Below are positions 8,358-17,700 of a stretch of 64,000 nucleotides of DNA, piece by piece. Source of the stretch: Serinibacter arcticus. GTDB lineage: Bacteria > Actinomycetota > Actinomycetes > Actinomycetales > Beutenbergiaceae. The translations under genes were made by a program, and so were the position numbers. The notes under the pieces are model-generated. The model worked only from the letters and a program-made list of their open reading frames with translations, searched no databases and had not been told where the DNA came from. The stretch covers positions 1,426,001 through 1,490,000 of the forward strand of contig NZ_PYHR01000002.1 in NCBI RefSeq assembly GCF_003121705.1, in the 5' to 3' direction. Each line of letters starts with the position of its first letter. Positions within the stretch are counted from its first letter, which is position 1.

Positions 8358-9155
8358 TCAGCCGCGGCGGTAGCCCTCGAGCGCGTCGCCCGAGCGGAAG
8401 GCGCCCGTGATGGCGGCGATGAGGTCCTCGTTGGTGGCCTCGCGGCCGAGGAAGGACCCGTTGTTGCGGCCGTGCCGCAGCACCTCGATGCGATCGGCGA
8501 TGGCGCGGACGTCGTTGAGGTTGTGGCTGATGAAGATCACGCCGAGCCCCAGCTCGCGCAGCTTCTCGATGTGGTTGAGGACCTCGGCCGTCTGCGCGAC
8601 CGAGAGGGACGCCGTCGGCTCGTCGAGCACGACGATGCGCGGGTTGCCGATGAGGGTGCGCGCGATCGCGACCGCCTGCCGCTGACCGCCCGAGAGCTCA
8701 CCGAGCCGGGTGCGGATCGAGGGGATGCGGGCGCCCAGGTCCGTCAGGATGCGGCGGGCGGCGAGGTCCATCTCGCCCTCGTCGAGCAGGAAGCTGCCGC
8801 GCTTGCGCTGCTCCCGGCCGAGGAAGAGGTTGGCCGTCACGTCGAGGTTGTTGGCGACCGCCAGGTCCTGGAAGACGGTGGCCACGCCGAGCTGCTGGGC
8901 CGCCGACGGCGAGGGGATGGCGACCTGCTCACCCTCGATCTCGATGAGGCCCGAGTCGGGCTGCAGGACGCCGGCGACGATCTTCGCGAGCGTCGACTTG
9001 CCCGCGGCGTTGTCGCCGACGATCGCGACCACCTCGTGCGCGTGCACGGTGAGGCTCGCCCCCACGAGCGCCTCGACGGCGCCGAAGTTCTTCTCGATCG
9101 ACTCCAGGCGCAGCAGCGGGTTCTCGCGCGGGTCGACGGCGGCGTGCTGCGTCAT
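8358..9155 (-). CDS. Single-domain sugar ABC transporter ATPase (FrcA-like)
   Basis: 265 residues with one nucleotide-binding domain. Walker A is GDNAAGKST near 47 (the usual second Gly of GDNGAGKST is Ala, not harmful), the signature is LSGGQRQAVAIARTL near 155, Walker B is VVLDEPTASL near 178, and the switch His is in FISHNL. It matches the short ATPases of CUT2 (ribose/fructose/xylose) importers. The start overlaps the ROK regulator stop by ATGA. The locus already has a full double-domain ATPase, so this may be an alternative motor for the same permease or serve a distant one. Convergent with purU. Confidence 0.9.
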   Translation of the reverse strand: MTQHAAVDPRENPLLRLESIEKNFGAVEALVGASLTVHAHEVVAIVGDNAAGKSTLAKIVAGVLQPDSGLIEIEGEQVAIPSPSAAQQLGVATVFQDLAVANNLDVTANLFLGREQRKRGSFLLDEGEMDLAARRILTDLGARIPSIRTRLGELSGGQRQAVAIARTLIGNPRIVVLDEPTASLSVAQTAEVLNHIEKLRELGLGVIFISHNLNDVRAIADRIEVLRHGRNNGSFLGREATNEDLIAAITGAFRSGDALEGYRRG

Positions 9156-10351
9156 CGCTCCCCCTCCCGCTCTCGCGTTCCCCGATCGACCGTGTCGGCG
9201 ACGTCGGTGTTCTCCAGCACGGTCGCCAGCGCTCCCATCACCTCGGCCTGCTGCCCCAGCGCGGCGGGCACGATCTCGACGGGAGCGATCAGGTTGGGAA
9301 GCATCCCACGCCTGAGCTCGCGCCGCATGGGGTCGAGCAGCATCTCCCCCGTCTCGGCGAGCTCGCCGCCCACCACGATCACCTGGGGGTTGAGGGCCTG
9401 ACAGGTCGCGGCGAGCACGGCCCCGATCTTCTCACCCGCGTCGGCAACCACGCGAGTGCAGCCCGGGTCGCCCGCGAGGGCGCGGTTCATCACGTCCCGC
9501 AGCGTGAGGGGTCCGTGGCTGACGACGAGGGGGGCGAGCAGCGCCTCGGCCCCGACGACGGTGTCGAGGCAGCCGCGGGAGCCGCAGCGGCAGATGGCGC
9601 CCTGGGGATCGATCTGGACGTGCCCGATCTCTCCGGCGGTCCCGGCGAAGCCGCGGTGCAGCTGTCCGCCGATGACGATGCCGGCCCCGACACCGTGCGA
9701 GGCGCGGACGAAGAGGACGTCCGCGTATCCCCGGCCGGCGCCGAGCGTGGCCTCGGCGAGCGCCCCGAGGTTGGCGTCGTTGTCGACCCAGACGGGTTTG
9801 CCCAGACGCTTGGACATCACCTGGGCGACGTGCGTGTCGTCCCAGCCGCGCAGCACTCCTCGGACCGAGATGAGCCCGGTGGCGGTGTCGACGGGGGCCG
9901 GGATCCCGATGGCGATCCCGACGAGCTCCTCGAGCGTGGCACCGACCCGCTCCAGCATGTCGACGACCAGGAGGGCCGTGCGGTCGAGGGTCGTGTCGAG
10001 GCGGTGCTCCGAGGGGAGCGGAAGGGTCTGGTCGGCGACGACGTCGCTGCCGAAGTCGCCCAAGGCCACCCGGAGGTGGCGGTGGCCCACCTGGACGCCG
10101 GCCGCGAGGCCCACCCGCCGCGCGACCGTGACGAGCTGGGCTCGTCGGCCGCTGCGGGAGGTGGGCTTGACCTCGACGAGGCCGGCGGAGGTGAGCTCCT
10201 TGACGATGGTCGAGACGGTGGCGGCGGACAGACCCGTCGAGCCCACGAGCTCGACCTGGGTCAGTCCGCCGTACCGCTTGACCGACTCGAGGATGGAGGC
10301 CCGGTTCGCCTCACGCAGCGATGTCTGCGAACCGGTCGCCCATCCACTCAC
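9152..10351 (-). CDS. ROK family transcriptional regulator
   Basis: A 399-residue regulator. Residues 10-75 form a winged helix-turn-helix (GLTQVELVGSTGLSAATVSTIVKELTSAGLVEV), and the rest is a ROK (sugar kinase-like) fold with the zinc site CRCGSRGC near 250. Family members (NagC, XylR, Mlc) repress sugar genes and release DNA on binding the sugar. It starts with GTG about 50 bp after the permease stop on the same strand and is translationally coupled to the ATPase below. It probably controls the adjacent sugar transporter; a paired repeat upstream of the binding-protein gene (14521-14636) is a candidate target. Confidence 0.92.
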   Translation of the reverse strand: MSGWATGSQTSLREANRASILESVKRYGGLTQVELVGSTGLSAATVSTIVKELTSAGLVEVKPTSRSGRRAQLVTVARRVGLAAGVQVGHRHLRVALGDFGSDVVADQTLPLPSEHRLDTTLDRTALLVVDMLERVGATLEELVGIAIGIPAPVDTATGLISVRGVLRGWDDTHVAQVMSKRLGKPVWVDNDANLGALAEATLGAGRGYADVLFVRASHGVGAGIVIGGQLHRGFAGTAGEIGHVQIDPQGAICRCGSRGCLDTVVGAEALLAPLVVSHGPLTLRDVMNRALAGDPGCTRVVADAGEKIGAVLAATCQALNPQVIVVGGELAETGEMLLDPMRRELRRGMLPNLIAPVEIVPAALGQQAEVMGALATVLENTDVADTVDRGTREREGER

Positions 10352-10402
10352 AGCTGATCACCCTAGGGGTGGATCGTGGTCGTCACGTCGCCACCACCCG
10401 CG

Positions 10403-11581
10403 TCAGCGGGCGATACCGGCGCGACGCTTGTTGAAGATGTCGAATGCGACGGCGAGCAGCAGGACCAGGCCCTTGACGATCTGCTGGAACGACTGGTCCA
10501 GACCCATCAGCTGCATGCCGTTGGACATCACGGCCATGATCAGCGCACCGATCATGGCGCCGGTGACGCGACCGACACCACCCGTGGTCGAGGCGCCACC
10601 GATGAAGCAGGCCGCGATCGCGTCGAGCTCGAACATGTTTCCGGCGGACGGCTGGGCGCCGTTCATGCGGGAGGAGTACACGACGCCGGCGAGGCCCGCG
10701 AGCGTGCCGATGTTGATGAAGATCCACATGTTGACCTTCTTGACCTTCACGCCCGAGAGCTCGGCGGCGTGCAGGTTGCCACCGATCGCGTAGACGTGGC
10801 GGCCGAAGACCGAGCGCTGCGTGATGACCGAGTAGGCCAGGATCAGGACGGCCAGGATGATGAGGATGATCGGCAGGCCGCGGCTGTTGGCCAGCTGCCA
10901 GGCGAACCACATCACGACGGCGGCGATCAGCACCAGCTTGAGGACGAAGAGCCAGATCGACTCGACGGCCTGCTGGTAGCGGATCTTGCCCTGACGGGCG
11001 CGCCACTGGGAGAACGCGAGCCCCACGACGGCGATGGCGAACACCACGAGGGTGAAGACGTCGTACCCGTTGCCGCCGAACAGCCCGTTGAGGAAGCCAC
11101 CGGCGATGTCCGTGTACGGCGTGCCGAACGGCGAGAGCGAGATGTTCTCGAGCACGCGGGCGGCGAGACCGCGGAAGAGCAGCATGCCCGCCAGCGTCAC
11201 GATGAACGCGGGGATCCCGACGTACGCGACCCAGAAGCCCTGCCAGACACCCACGAGGAAGCCGACGGCGAGAGCGGCCAGCACGCCGACCCACCACGGC
11301 ATGCCGTTCTTGATGACCAGGATTCCCGAGACGGCACCCGCGAGCGCCACCACCGATCCGACCGACAGGTCGATGTGACCCGCGATGATCACGATCACCA
11401 TGCCGATCGCGAGGATCAGGATGTAGGAGTACTGCAGGACGATGTTCGTGATGTTGCCGGGAGAGAGGAAGTTCGAGTTCAGGAACGCGAACAGCGCGAC
11501 GATCGCGACGAAGGCGACGAGGATGCCGCTCTGGCGCAGGTTGCGCTGCGCCAGCTCCCACACGTTGGCGATGGCGGTCAT
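10403..11581 (-). CDS. mmsB: CUT2 sugar ABC transporter permease (MmsB/GguB-like)
   Basis: 392 residues with about ten hydrophobic segments. Family marks include [14 protein letters not shown] near 66 (the conserved EAA-like cytoplasmic loop of ribose/xylose permeases), [11 protein letters not shown] near 120, and the C-terminal [14 protein letters not shown] and [17 protein letters not shown]. The length fits the multiple-sugar-binding MmsAB/GguAB and XylH group. ATG overlaps the ATPase stop by four bases. With the ATPase and the ChvE-like protein upstream it makes a complete importer. Confidence 0.93.
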   Translation of the reverse strand: MTAIANVWELAQRNLRQSGILVAFVAIVALFAFLNSNFLSPGNITNIVLQYSYILILAIGMVIVIIAGHIDLSVGSVVALAGAVSGILVIKNGMPWWVGVLAALAVGFLVGVWQGFWVAYVGIPAFIVTLAGMLLFRGLAARVLENISLSPFGTPYTDIAGGFLNGLFGGNGYDVFTLVVFAIAVVGLAFSQWRARQGKIRYQQAVESIWLFVLKLVLIAAVVMWFAWQLANSRGLPIILIILAVLILAYSVITQRSVFGRHVYAIGGNLHAAELSGVKVKKVNMWIFINIGTLAGLAGVVYSSRMNGAQPSAGNMFELDAIAACFIGGASTTGGVGRVTGAMIGALIMAVMSNGMQLMGLDQSFQQIVKGLVLLLAVAFDIFNKRRAGIAR

Positions 11582-13131
11582 CGGACGGTCTCCTTCTGAT
11601 CAGACTTTTCCTGGGTCATGAGCTCCATGAGGCGCTCCTGAGATGCTTCCGCCACGGGCACGTCACCGGTGATGCGGCCGTAGGCGAGGGTGTAGACGCG
11701 GTCGCACGTCCCGAGGATCTCGGGCAGCTCCGAGGAGATGACCACGACGGCCTTCCCGGCGGCGACCATGGTGTTGATGAGCTGGTAGATCTCGAACTTC
11801 GCGCCGACGTCGATGCCGCGGGTGGGCTCGTCGAGGATGAGCACCTCGGGGTCGGTGTACAGCCACTTCGCCAGCACGACCTTCTGCTGGTTACCGCCCG
11901 AGAGCTTGCCGACCAGCGCCATCACGCTCGGGGTCCGGACGCCGAGGTCCTTGCGGTAGCGCTCGGCGACGGCGAGCTCCTCGTTGCCGTTCACCCAGCC
12001 GTTGCTGGAGAGCTTGCCGAGGGCCGCCGCAGAGATGTTGCGGCGGATGTCCTCGATGAGGTTCAGGCCGTAGACCTTGCGATCCTCCGTGGCGTAGGCG
12101 ATGCCGGCCTTGATGGCCTTCGGGACGGTCGAGGTGTCCGTGGGCTTGCCGTGGACGTAGACCTGGCCCGAGATGTCCTTGCCGTAGGAGCGGCCGAAGA
12201 CGCTCATCGCCAGCTCGGTGCGACCGGCACCCATGAGCCCGGCGATGCCGATCACCTCGCCGGCGCGGACGTAGAAGTTCGCGCCGTCGACGACCTTGCG
12301 GCCGGTCTGGGTCGGGTGGTGCACGGTCCAGTTCTCGACGCGGAGGATCTCCTCGCCAGGGCTGGAGTCGCGCGCCGGGTAGCGGTGCTCGAGGTCGCGG
12401 CCGACCATCCCGCGGATGATGCGGTCCTGGATGCCGGTGTGCTCCGACATCACGAGGGTCTCGATCGACTTGCCGTCACGGATGATCGTGGTGGAGTCGG
12501 CGATGTCCTCGATCTCACCCAGCTTGTGGGAGATGATGATCGAGGTGATCCCGTGGTCGCGCAGCTGCCGGAGCAGGTCGAGCAGGTGCTCGGAGTCGGT
12601 GTCGTTCAGCGCGGCGGTGGGCTCGTCGAGGATGAGGAGCTTCACCTCCTTCGACAGCGCCTTCGCGATCTCCACGAGCTGCTGCTTGCCGACGCCCAGC
12701 TGGCTGATCGGGGTGGTGGGGTTCTCCGACAGACCGACGCGGGCCAGCAGCTTCGCGGCCTCGGCGTTCGTGTGGTTCCAGTCGATGAGGCCGCCGCGTC
12801 CACGCTGCTCGTTGCCGAGGAAGATGTTCTCGGCGACGGAGAGGTAGGGGCTGAGGGCCAGCTCCTGGTGGATGATCACGATGCCCTTGGCCTCGGAGTC
12901 GTTGATCGTGGAGAACGCGACGGTCTCGTCCTCGAACACGATGTCGCCCTCGTAGCTGCCGTGCGGGTAGACCCCGGACAGCACCTTCATGAGCGTCGAC
13001 TTGCCTGCCCCGTTCTCGCCGCAGATCGCGTGGATCTCGCCGCGCGCGACGCTCAGGGACACATCCTGAAGCGCCTTGACCCCGGGGAAGGTCTTGGTGA
13101 TTCCACGCATCTCGAGGATGGGTGGGTTCAT
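11578..13131 (-). CDS. mmsA: CUT2 sugar ABC transporter ATPase, two NBDs (MmsA/GguA-like)
   Basis: 517 residues with two ATPase domains, normal for this class. The first has GENGAGKST near 39, a signature [15 protein letters not shown] near 143 and [11 protein letters not shown] near 165. The second has a shortened P-loop, GLMGAGRTE near 293, typical for the second half, plus [15 protein letters not shown] near 413 and [13 protein letters not shown]. It powers sugar uptake with the downstream permease. A strong hairpin separates it from the binding-protein gene upstream, which probably lowers its expression relative to that protein. Confidence 0.94.
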   Translation of the reverse strand: MNPPILEMRGITKTFPGVKALQDVSLSVARGEIHAICGENGAGKSTLMKVLSGVYPHGSYEGDIVFEDETVAFSTINDSEAKGIVIIHQELALSPYLSVAENIFLGNEQRGRGGLIDWNHTNAEAAKLLARVGLSENPTTPISQLGVGKQQLVEIAKALSKEVKLLILDEPTAALNDTDSEHLLDLLRQLRDHGITSIIISHKLGEIEDIADSTTIIRDGKSIETLVMSEHTGIQDRIIRGMVGRDLEHRYPARDSSPGEEILRVENWTVHHPTQTGRKVVDGANFYVRAGEVIGIAGLMGAGRTELAMSVFGRSYGKDISGQVYVHGKPTDTSTVPKAIKAGIAYATEDRKVYGLNLIEDIRRNISAAALGKLSSNGWVNGNEELAVAERYRKDLGVRTPSVMALVGKLSGGNQQKVVLAKWLYTDPEVLILDEPTRGIDVGAKFEIYQLINTMVAAGKAVVVISSELPEILGTCDRVYTLAYGRITGDVPVAEASQERLMELMTQEKSDQKETVR

Positions 13132-13158
13132 GTCCAGCTCCTTACTTCACGACGCGGG

Positions 13159-13196
13159 GTCGTGCCGGCCCCACCCGGAGGTGGGACCGGCACGAC
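13159..13196 (-). terminator. Intra-operon hairpin between binding protein and ATPase genes
   Basis: A 16-bp stem with one mismatch and a six-base loop (GTCGTGCCGG...CCGGCACGAC). It lies 25 bp after the binding-protein stop and about 30 bp before the ATPase ATG, without a T run. Such hairpins in sugar importer operons usually give partial termination or protect the 5' message, so the binding protein is made in excess. Confidence 0.75.
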
Positions 13197-13221
13197 GGTG
13201 AGCTGCGGTGAGCGGGGAGGC

Positions 13222-14412
13222 TCAGCCAGCCTGGCCGGACGCGACCTCGTCGGCCGTCCAGTAGCCCGAGTCCACGAGGAGCGACTCGATGTTGTCGGCG
13301 TAGACGATGTCCGACTCCAGGAGGTAGGACGGGACGACGAAGACGCCGTTGTCGTAGTCCGTGGTGTTGTTGGCCTCGGGCTCCTCGCCGGCGAGGATCT
13401 GGTTGCCCGTGGCGACCGCCTGGTCGGCGAGCTTGCGGGTGTCCTTGAAGATCGTCGCGAACTGGACGCCGTCCGCGATGAGCTTCACCGAGGCGATCTC
13501 GGCGTCCTGGCCGGAGACGATCGGCAGGCCGTCGGCGATCGTGGTGCCGTAGCCCGCGTTCTGCAGGGCCGTGATGATGCCGCGCGAGATGCCGTCGTAC
13601 GGCGAGAGCACGCCGTCGACCTCGGCGTCGCCCGAGTAGGACGCCGTCAGCAGGTCCTCCATGCGCTTCTGGGCGACCTCCTGCTGCCAGCGCAGCGTGG
13701 CGACCTGGTCGATCGAGGTCTGGTTGGACGGGACGACCAGCACACCGGAGTCGATGTACGGCTGGATGACCGACATGGCGCCGTCGAAGAAGAACTTCGC
13801 GTTGTTGTCGTCCAGCGAGCCGGCGAACAGCTCGATGTTGAACGGCCCGGTCTCCGTGCCCTCGGTGCCGTCGGCGTTGAGGACGCCGAGACCGACGAGG
13901 AGGGACGTGCCCTGCTGGACGCCGACCTCGAAGTTGTCGAACGTGACGTAGAAGTCGAGGTCCTCGGTGTCGCGGATGAGGCGGTCGTAGGAGATGACCG
14001 GGATGTCGGCGGCCGCGGCGGCGGCGAGCTGACCCGAGAGGGCCGTGCCGTCGATGGCGGCGATGATGAGCAGGTCGACGCCGCTCGTGATCATCTGGTC
14101 CACCTGCTGCGACTGGGTGGGGATGTCGTCGTTGGCGAACTGCAGGTCGACGGTGTAGCCCTCGTCCTCGAAGCCGGCCTTGACGGCGTCGCCGTCGGCG
14201 ATCCAGCGCTCGGACGTCTGGGTCGGCATCGAGACGCCCACCGTGATGTCGCCGGCCGCGGGGGCCTCGCCACCGTCGGAGCTGGACTCGTCGGTGCCAC
14301 CGGCGGAGGACGTCGACTCGCTCGAACCGGCGCCACCGCCACCACAGGCGGACAGGACCAGCGCGGTAGCGGCGGCGACAGCCACGGCGGAACCGTACTT
14401 ACGAACACGCAT
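13222..14412 (-). CDS. chvE: Sugar-binding lipoprotein of CUT2 importer (ChvE-like)
   Basis: 396 residues. The lipoprotein signal LVLSAC gives Cys23, followed by a Gly/Ser/Glu linker of about 30 residues and a periplasmic-binding type-1 fold. The domain begins DITVGVSMPTQTSERW near 55 and contains GVDLLIIAAIDGTAL, DIPVISYDRLI and the C-terminal AYxDNI-like region, all close to ChvE/multiple-sugar-binding proteins. It captures aldoses outside the membrane and delivers them to MmsB. A GGAG sits eight bases before the ATG. The long leader (14413-14690) holds candidate regulator sites. Confidence 0.93.
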   Translation of the reverse strand: MRVRKYGSAVAVAAATALVLSACGGGGAGSSESTSSAGGTDESSSDGGEAPAAGDITVGVSMPTQTSERWIADGDAVKAGFEDEGYTVDLQFANDDIPTQSQQVDQMITSGVDLLIIAAIDGTALSGQLAAAAAADIPVISYDRLIRDTEDLDFYVTFDNFEVGVQQGTSLLVGLGVLNADGTEGTETGPFNIELFAGSLDDNNAKFFFDGAMSVIQPYIDSGVLVVPSNQTSIDQVATLRWQQEVAQKRMEDLLTASYSGDAEVDGVLSPYDGISRGIITALQNAGYGTTIADGLPIVSGQDAEIASVKLIADGVQFATIFKDTRKLADQAVATGNQILAGEEPEANNTTDYDNGVFVVPSYLLESDIVYADNIESLLVDSGYWTADEVASGQAG

Positions 14413-14520
14413 GAAAAACTCCTTCGCGTCATTGCCAGGATCAACGGCCCGGGCTGCTTCGCCCGATCCCCGTTGCGGTGCGGTCCGAGCGTCTTGCTCG
14501 GATCCGATGGCACGACTCTC

Positions 14521-14636
14521 TTGTCTTCGGTTCTCAAAGTCAAGCCGAGCGGGAGCGCATCCGGTTACGGTTTGGTCACGAATTTTGGCCGCTGAACCGC
14601 CTCGGGCTCAGGATTGAGTTTGGATCTCGAAGACAA
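14521..14636 (-). promoter_or_regulatory. Promoter region of sugar importer with inverted pair of related sites
   Basis: TTGTCTTCG...CAAA at 14521-14539 recurs in opposite orientation at 14618-14636 (15 of about 20 aligned positions match), about 80 bp between them. The minus strand also has TTGACT at 14538-14543, a possible -35, but no clear -10. The sites lie 110-225 bp before the binding-protein ATG and after the terminator of the upstream gene, as expected for operators bridged by one regulator, possibly the ROK protein. Confidence 0.45.
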
Positions 14637-14690
14637 CGCTTGCCGACTTGGAACGACGCCGTTCGGAGGTCAGGCGAGGGCGTTCGCGCA

Positions 14691-14725
14691 CCGCAGCCCC
14701 CGGGAGGGGCTCCCGGGGGCTGCGG
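14691..14725 (-). terminator. Strong terminator hairpin after the SLH protein gene
   Basis: A perfect 16-bp stem (CCGCAGCCCCCGGGAG) with a three-base loop, 20 bp after the stop at 14746. There is no T run, as usual for high-GC actinobacteria. It insulates the sugar importer from the large surface-protein gene. Confidence 0.88.
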
Positions 14726-14745
14726 CCGTGCTGGTCGTGCTGGTG

Positions 14746-17700
14746 TCAGCGCCTCTGGTCGAGACGGAACAGGAACGCCGCCATGGCGTCCCGGTTGACC
14801 GGGTTGAGCGGACGGAAGATGTCCCTGCCGTCGTTGCCCTCCCCGATCCACCCCGTCGCGATCTTGCTGTCGGCGAGCCAGGCGATCTCGGCGTAGAACT
14901 GGTTGCCCGTGCTCACGTCGCTGAACGGCGAGACCACCGGCGGGGTCCACCCCTGGTCGACCAGACCCGCACCCTCGGCGTAGCGGTGCAGGAACGCCGC
15001 GATGGCATCACGCGCGATCGGCTCCAACGGACGGAAGCTCGCCGTCCCGTCACCGTTGTCCCAGCCCGTGGAGATCTCCGCCTCGGCCAGCCACGCGATC
15101 TCCTCGTAGAACTGGTTGTCCGTGGCCACGTCGCTGAACGGCGAGACCTCCGGCGCCGTGAAGTCCGGCGAACCCGCGAACCGGTACAGGAACGCCGCCA
15201 TCGCATCACGCGCGATCGGCGTCACCGGGCGGAACTCCGTGCTGCCGTCCGGCAGCGTCCACCCCCGGGTGATGCCGCGCCCGGCCAGCCAGGTGATCTC
15301 GTCGAAGAACAGATCACCCTCGGCCACGTCCACGAACGTGATCGGCTCCGGCGGCACGTCCGCCTCGACGACGGTGATCGTGGCCGTACCCGCCACCGCA
15401 CCGTCGGCGACCGAGGTCGCCGTGACGGTCGCCGTCCCCGGCGCGACCGACGTCACCAGACCGCTCTCCGACACGGTCGCCGCACCGACGGCCGAGCTCG
15501 ACCAGGTCACCTCCTGAGGAGCCCCGGCCGGAACCACCGCAGCCGAGAGCTGGACGGTCTCACCGACCTCGAGCTCCGCCGTCGCCGGCGTCACGATCAC
15601 CGCGGCCGGAACCACCGGCTCCTCGACGGGCGTGGCCGTCACCGTGAGGTTGCGCAACCGGCCCGTGTTGTCGAACGAGCCGAAGCCCACGCGACCCTCG
15701 GTGAACGTGGAGTCGGTGGCCGTGAGCAGCGGCTGGGAGAGTCCGTCGACCTGGACCGAGATCTCGCCCGTCTCGACGCAGTGCGTCAGCCGGACCTGGT
15801 GCCAGTCGTCGTCCGTCACGGCCGGCGGCGCGCCGATCGTGCCGTTCCACTGGTCGTCGATCCGCTCCCGGTCCACGCCGTCGACCTTGAAGATGCCGTT
15901 GTGGGCGTAGATCGTGTTGTCCTGCGAGAGGTGGGCGTAGTAGTACTCCGTGTCCGACGTGTGGCCGAACACCAGGATGACGTCCCGGTTGTTGACGTCG
16001 GGCGGGGCGTCGAGCTTCACCTCGGCCTCCATCACCACGTCCCCCAGCACCGGACCCTCGCTGAGCACCGCGTACTCGAACGGGCGACGGATGCCGTCGT
16101 TCGGGTTCGTGCCGGCCTCGGCGAGGATGACCTCCCCGTTCGTGAACTGCCACTTGGACGGCGTGCGCGGTGCCCAGTTCCCGGCGCCGGCGACGTCGGT
16201 GATGGTCAGCTCGTCCGGCGAGCACGCCGCGGGCGCGGTGGGCGTCGGCTCCTCGACGGCGTACCGGGCGTACTGCGCCGCCACCTGCTCCGGCGTCACC
16301 GCCGTGTCGAGGAACATCAGGTCGTCCATCCGACCGTTGAACGGGTTCTGCTCGCGGGTGTTCTGCGGGTAGCTGCCGCCGATCTTGATGCCGCGCGGAT
16401 CGGTGTCGCTCGAACCGCCCGCGCCCCACGGGTTGGCGACGGGGCTGTAGAAGCCGTCGAGCGGCTCACCGTTCATGTACAGCGCCATGGTGCCGCCCAC
16501 GAAGTCGAACGAGGCGGACAGGTGCACCCACTCCCCCTTGCGGAGGATCTCGTCCCAGGGCAGCTCGGCCGCGTAGGTCCACGAGCTGCCCGTGTCGACG
16601 CGGCGGGCCAGGCCCACCACGTGCGGCTTGCCGTTGACGTTGATGACCTCGAGCAGCGATCGCACCGCGTGGCCGTCGGAGCTGCCGGACAGGATGCCCG
16701 CCAGACCGATGGCGTTGTAGCGGTCGGAGAGGTCGGCCGTGTTGGAGTTGAGCGCCGGCATCTCTCCCGTGGGCTTGAACCAGCCCATGATCGAGGTCGC
16801 GTCGGCGCCGTTGAACGGCCGCAGGGTCTCGACGCCGGCGGCGTTGTACACACCCGCCTTCCAGTCGTCGTTGGTCGCGGCGTTCTTGCTGAGCTGCTGG
16901 GTCTGGAGCGCCCGGCCGGCACCGGGGTACGCGGCGTCGTGCACCCGCATCTCCCGACCGCCGTTCACCAGGTCGATCGTGGTCCCGGACTGCCCGAGGT
17001 CAGCCTCCTTCGTCAGGTCGCCGGCCGCGGGGGTGTCGAACGCGTAGTGCGCCACGAGGTTGCTCGCGAGCTCGGGCAGCACCTGCGGGGCCGCCTCGAA
17101 GGGCGGCTCGACGTCGCCCTCGCGGGCGCCGACGACCTTCCAGATCTTTCCGTCGGCCTTCGAGACCAGGTAGAGCTGGTTCTCGCCGTCGGAACCGAAA
17201 CGCAGGTCGACCCGCTGGCTGCCGACCAGCTCGGAGAACGTGGTCTCCTCGCCGTCGACGAAGACCTTCAGCTGCGAGATCTCCGCGAGGTCGGCGGGGT
17301 CGCCGTCGTTGCGGATCATCTCGTCGGCCTCGGTCGAGAGCACCCAGCCGCGCACGAGATCCGTGAACAGGTACTTGCCCTGCAGCGCCTCGATGTCGCC
17401 CCGGTAGACGAACCCGCCGTTGACGGCCACGCCCGCGTCGCCGGTCTGGCCGGGGTCGCGGTTGTGGTCGTAGGCGGCCACGGGGTAGGTGAAGTCGAAC
17501 TCCGTCGCGTCGTCGGCCGGGAGGGGGAAGATCTGGCGGTCGCGGGCGACGAACGAGCCCTCGCGCTCGGACCAGCCGAAGTTGTCCCCCGGCTCGACGG
17601 CGTAGACGGACTCGACCTGCCACTCACCGATGTGGGCCATGTAGAGGGTGTGGTCACCCTCGAGGTCCCAGCTGATGCGGTGCGGGTCGCGCATGCCGAC

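Noticed and set aside
10397-10410. Small CCCGC/GCGGG hairpin at the permease stop as terminator
   Set aside because: Only five base pairs and overlapping the stop codon; too weak in DNA of this composition.
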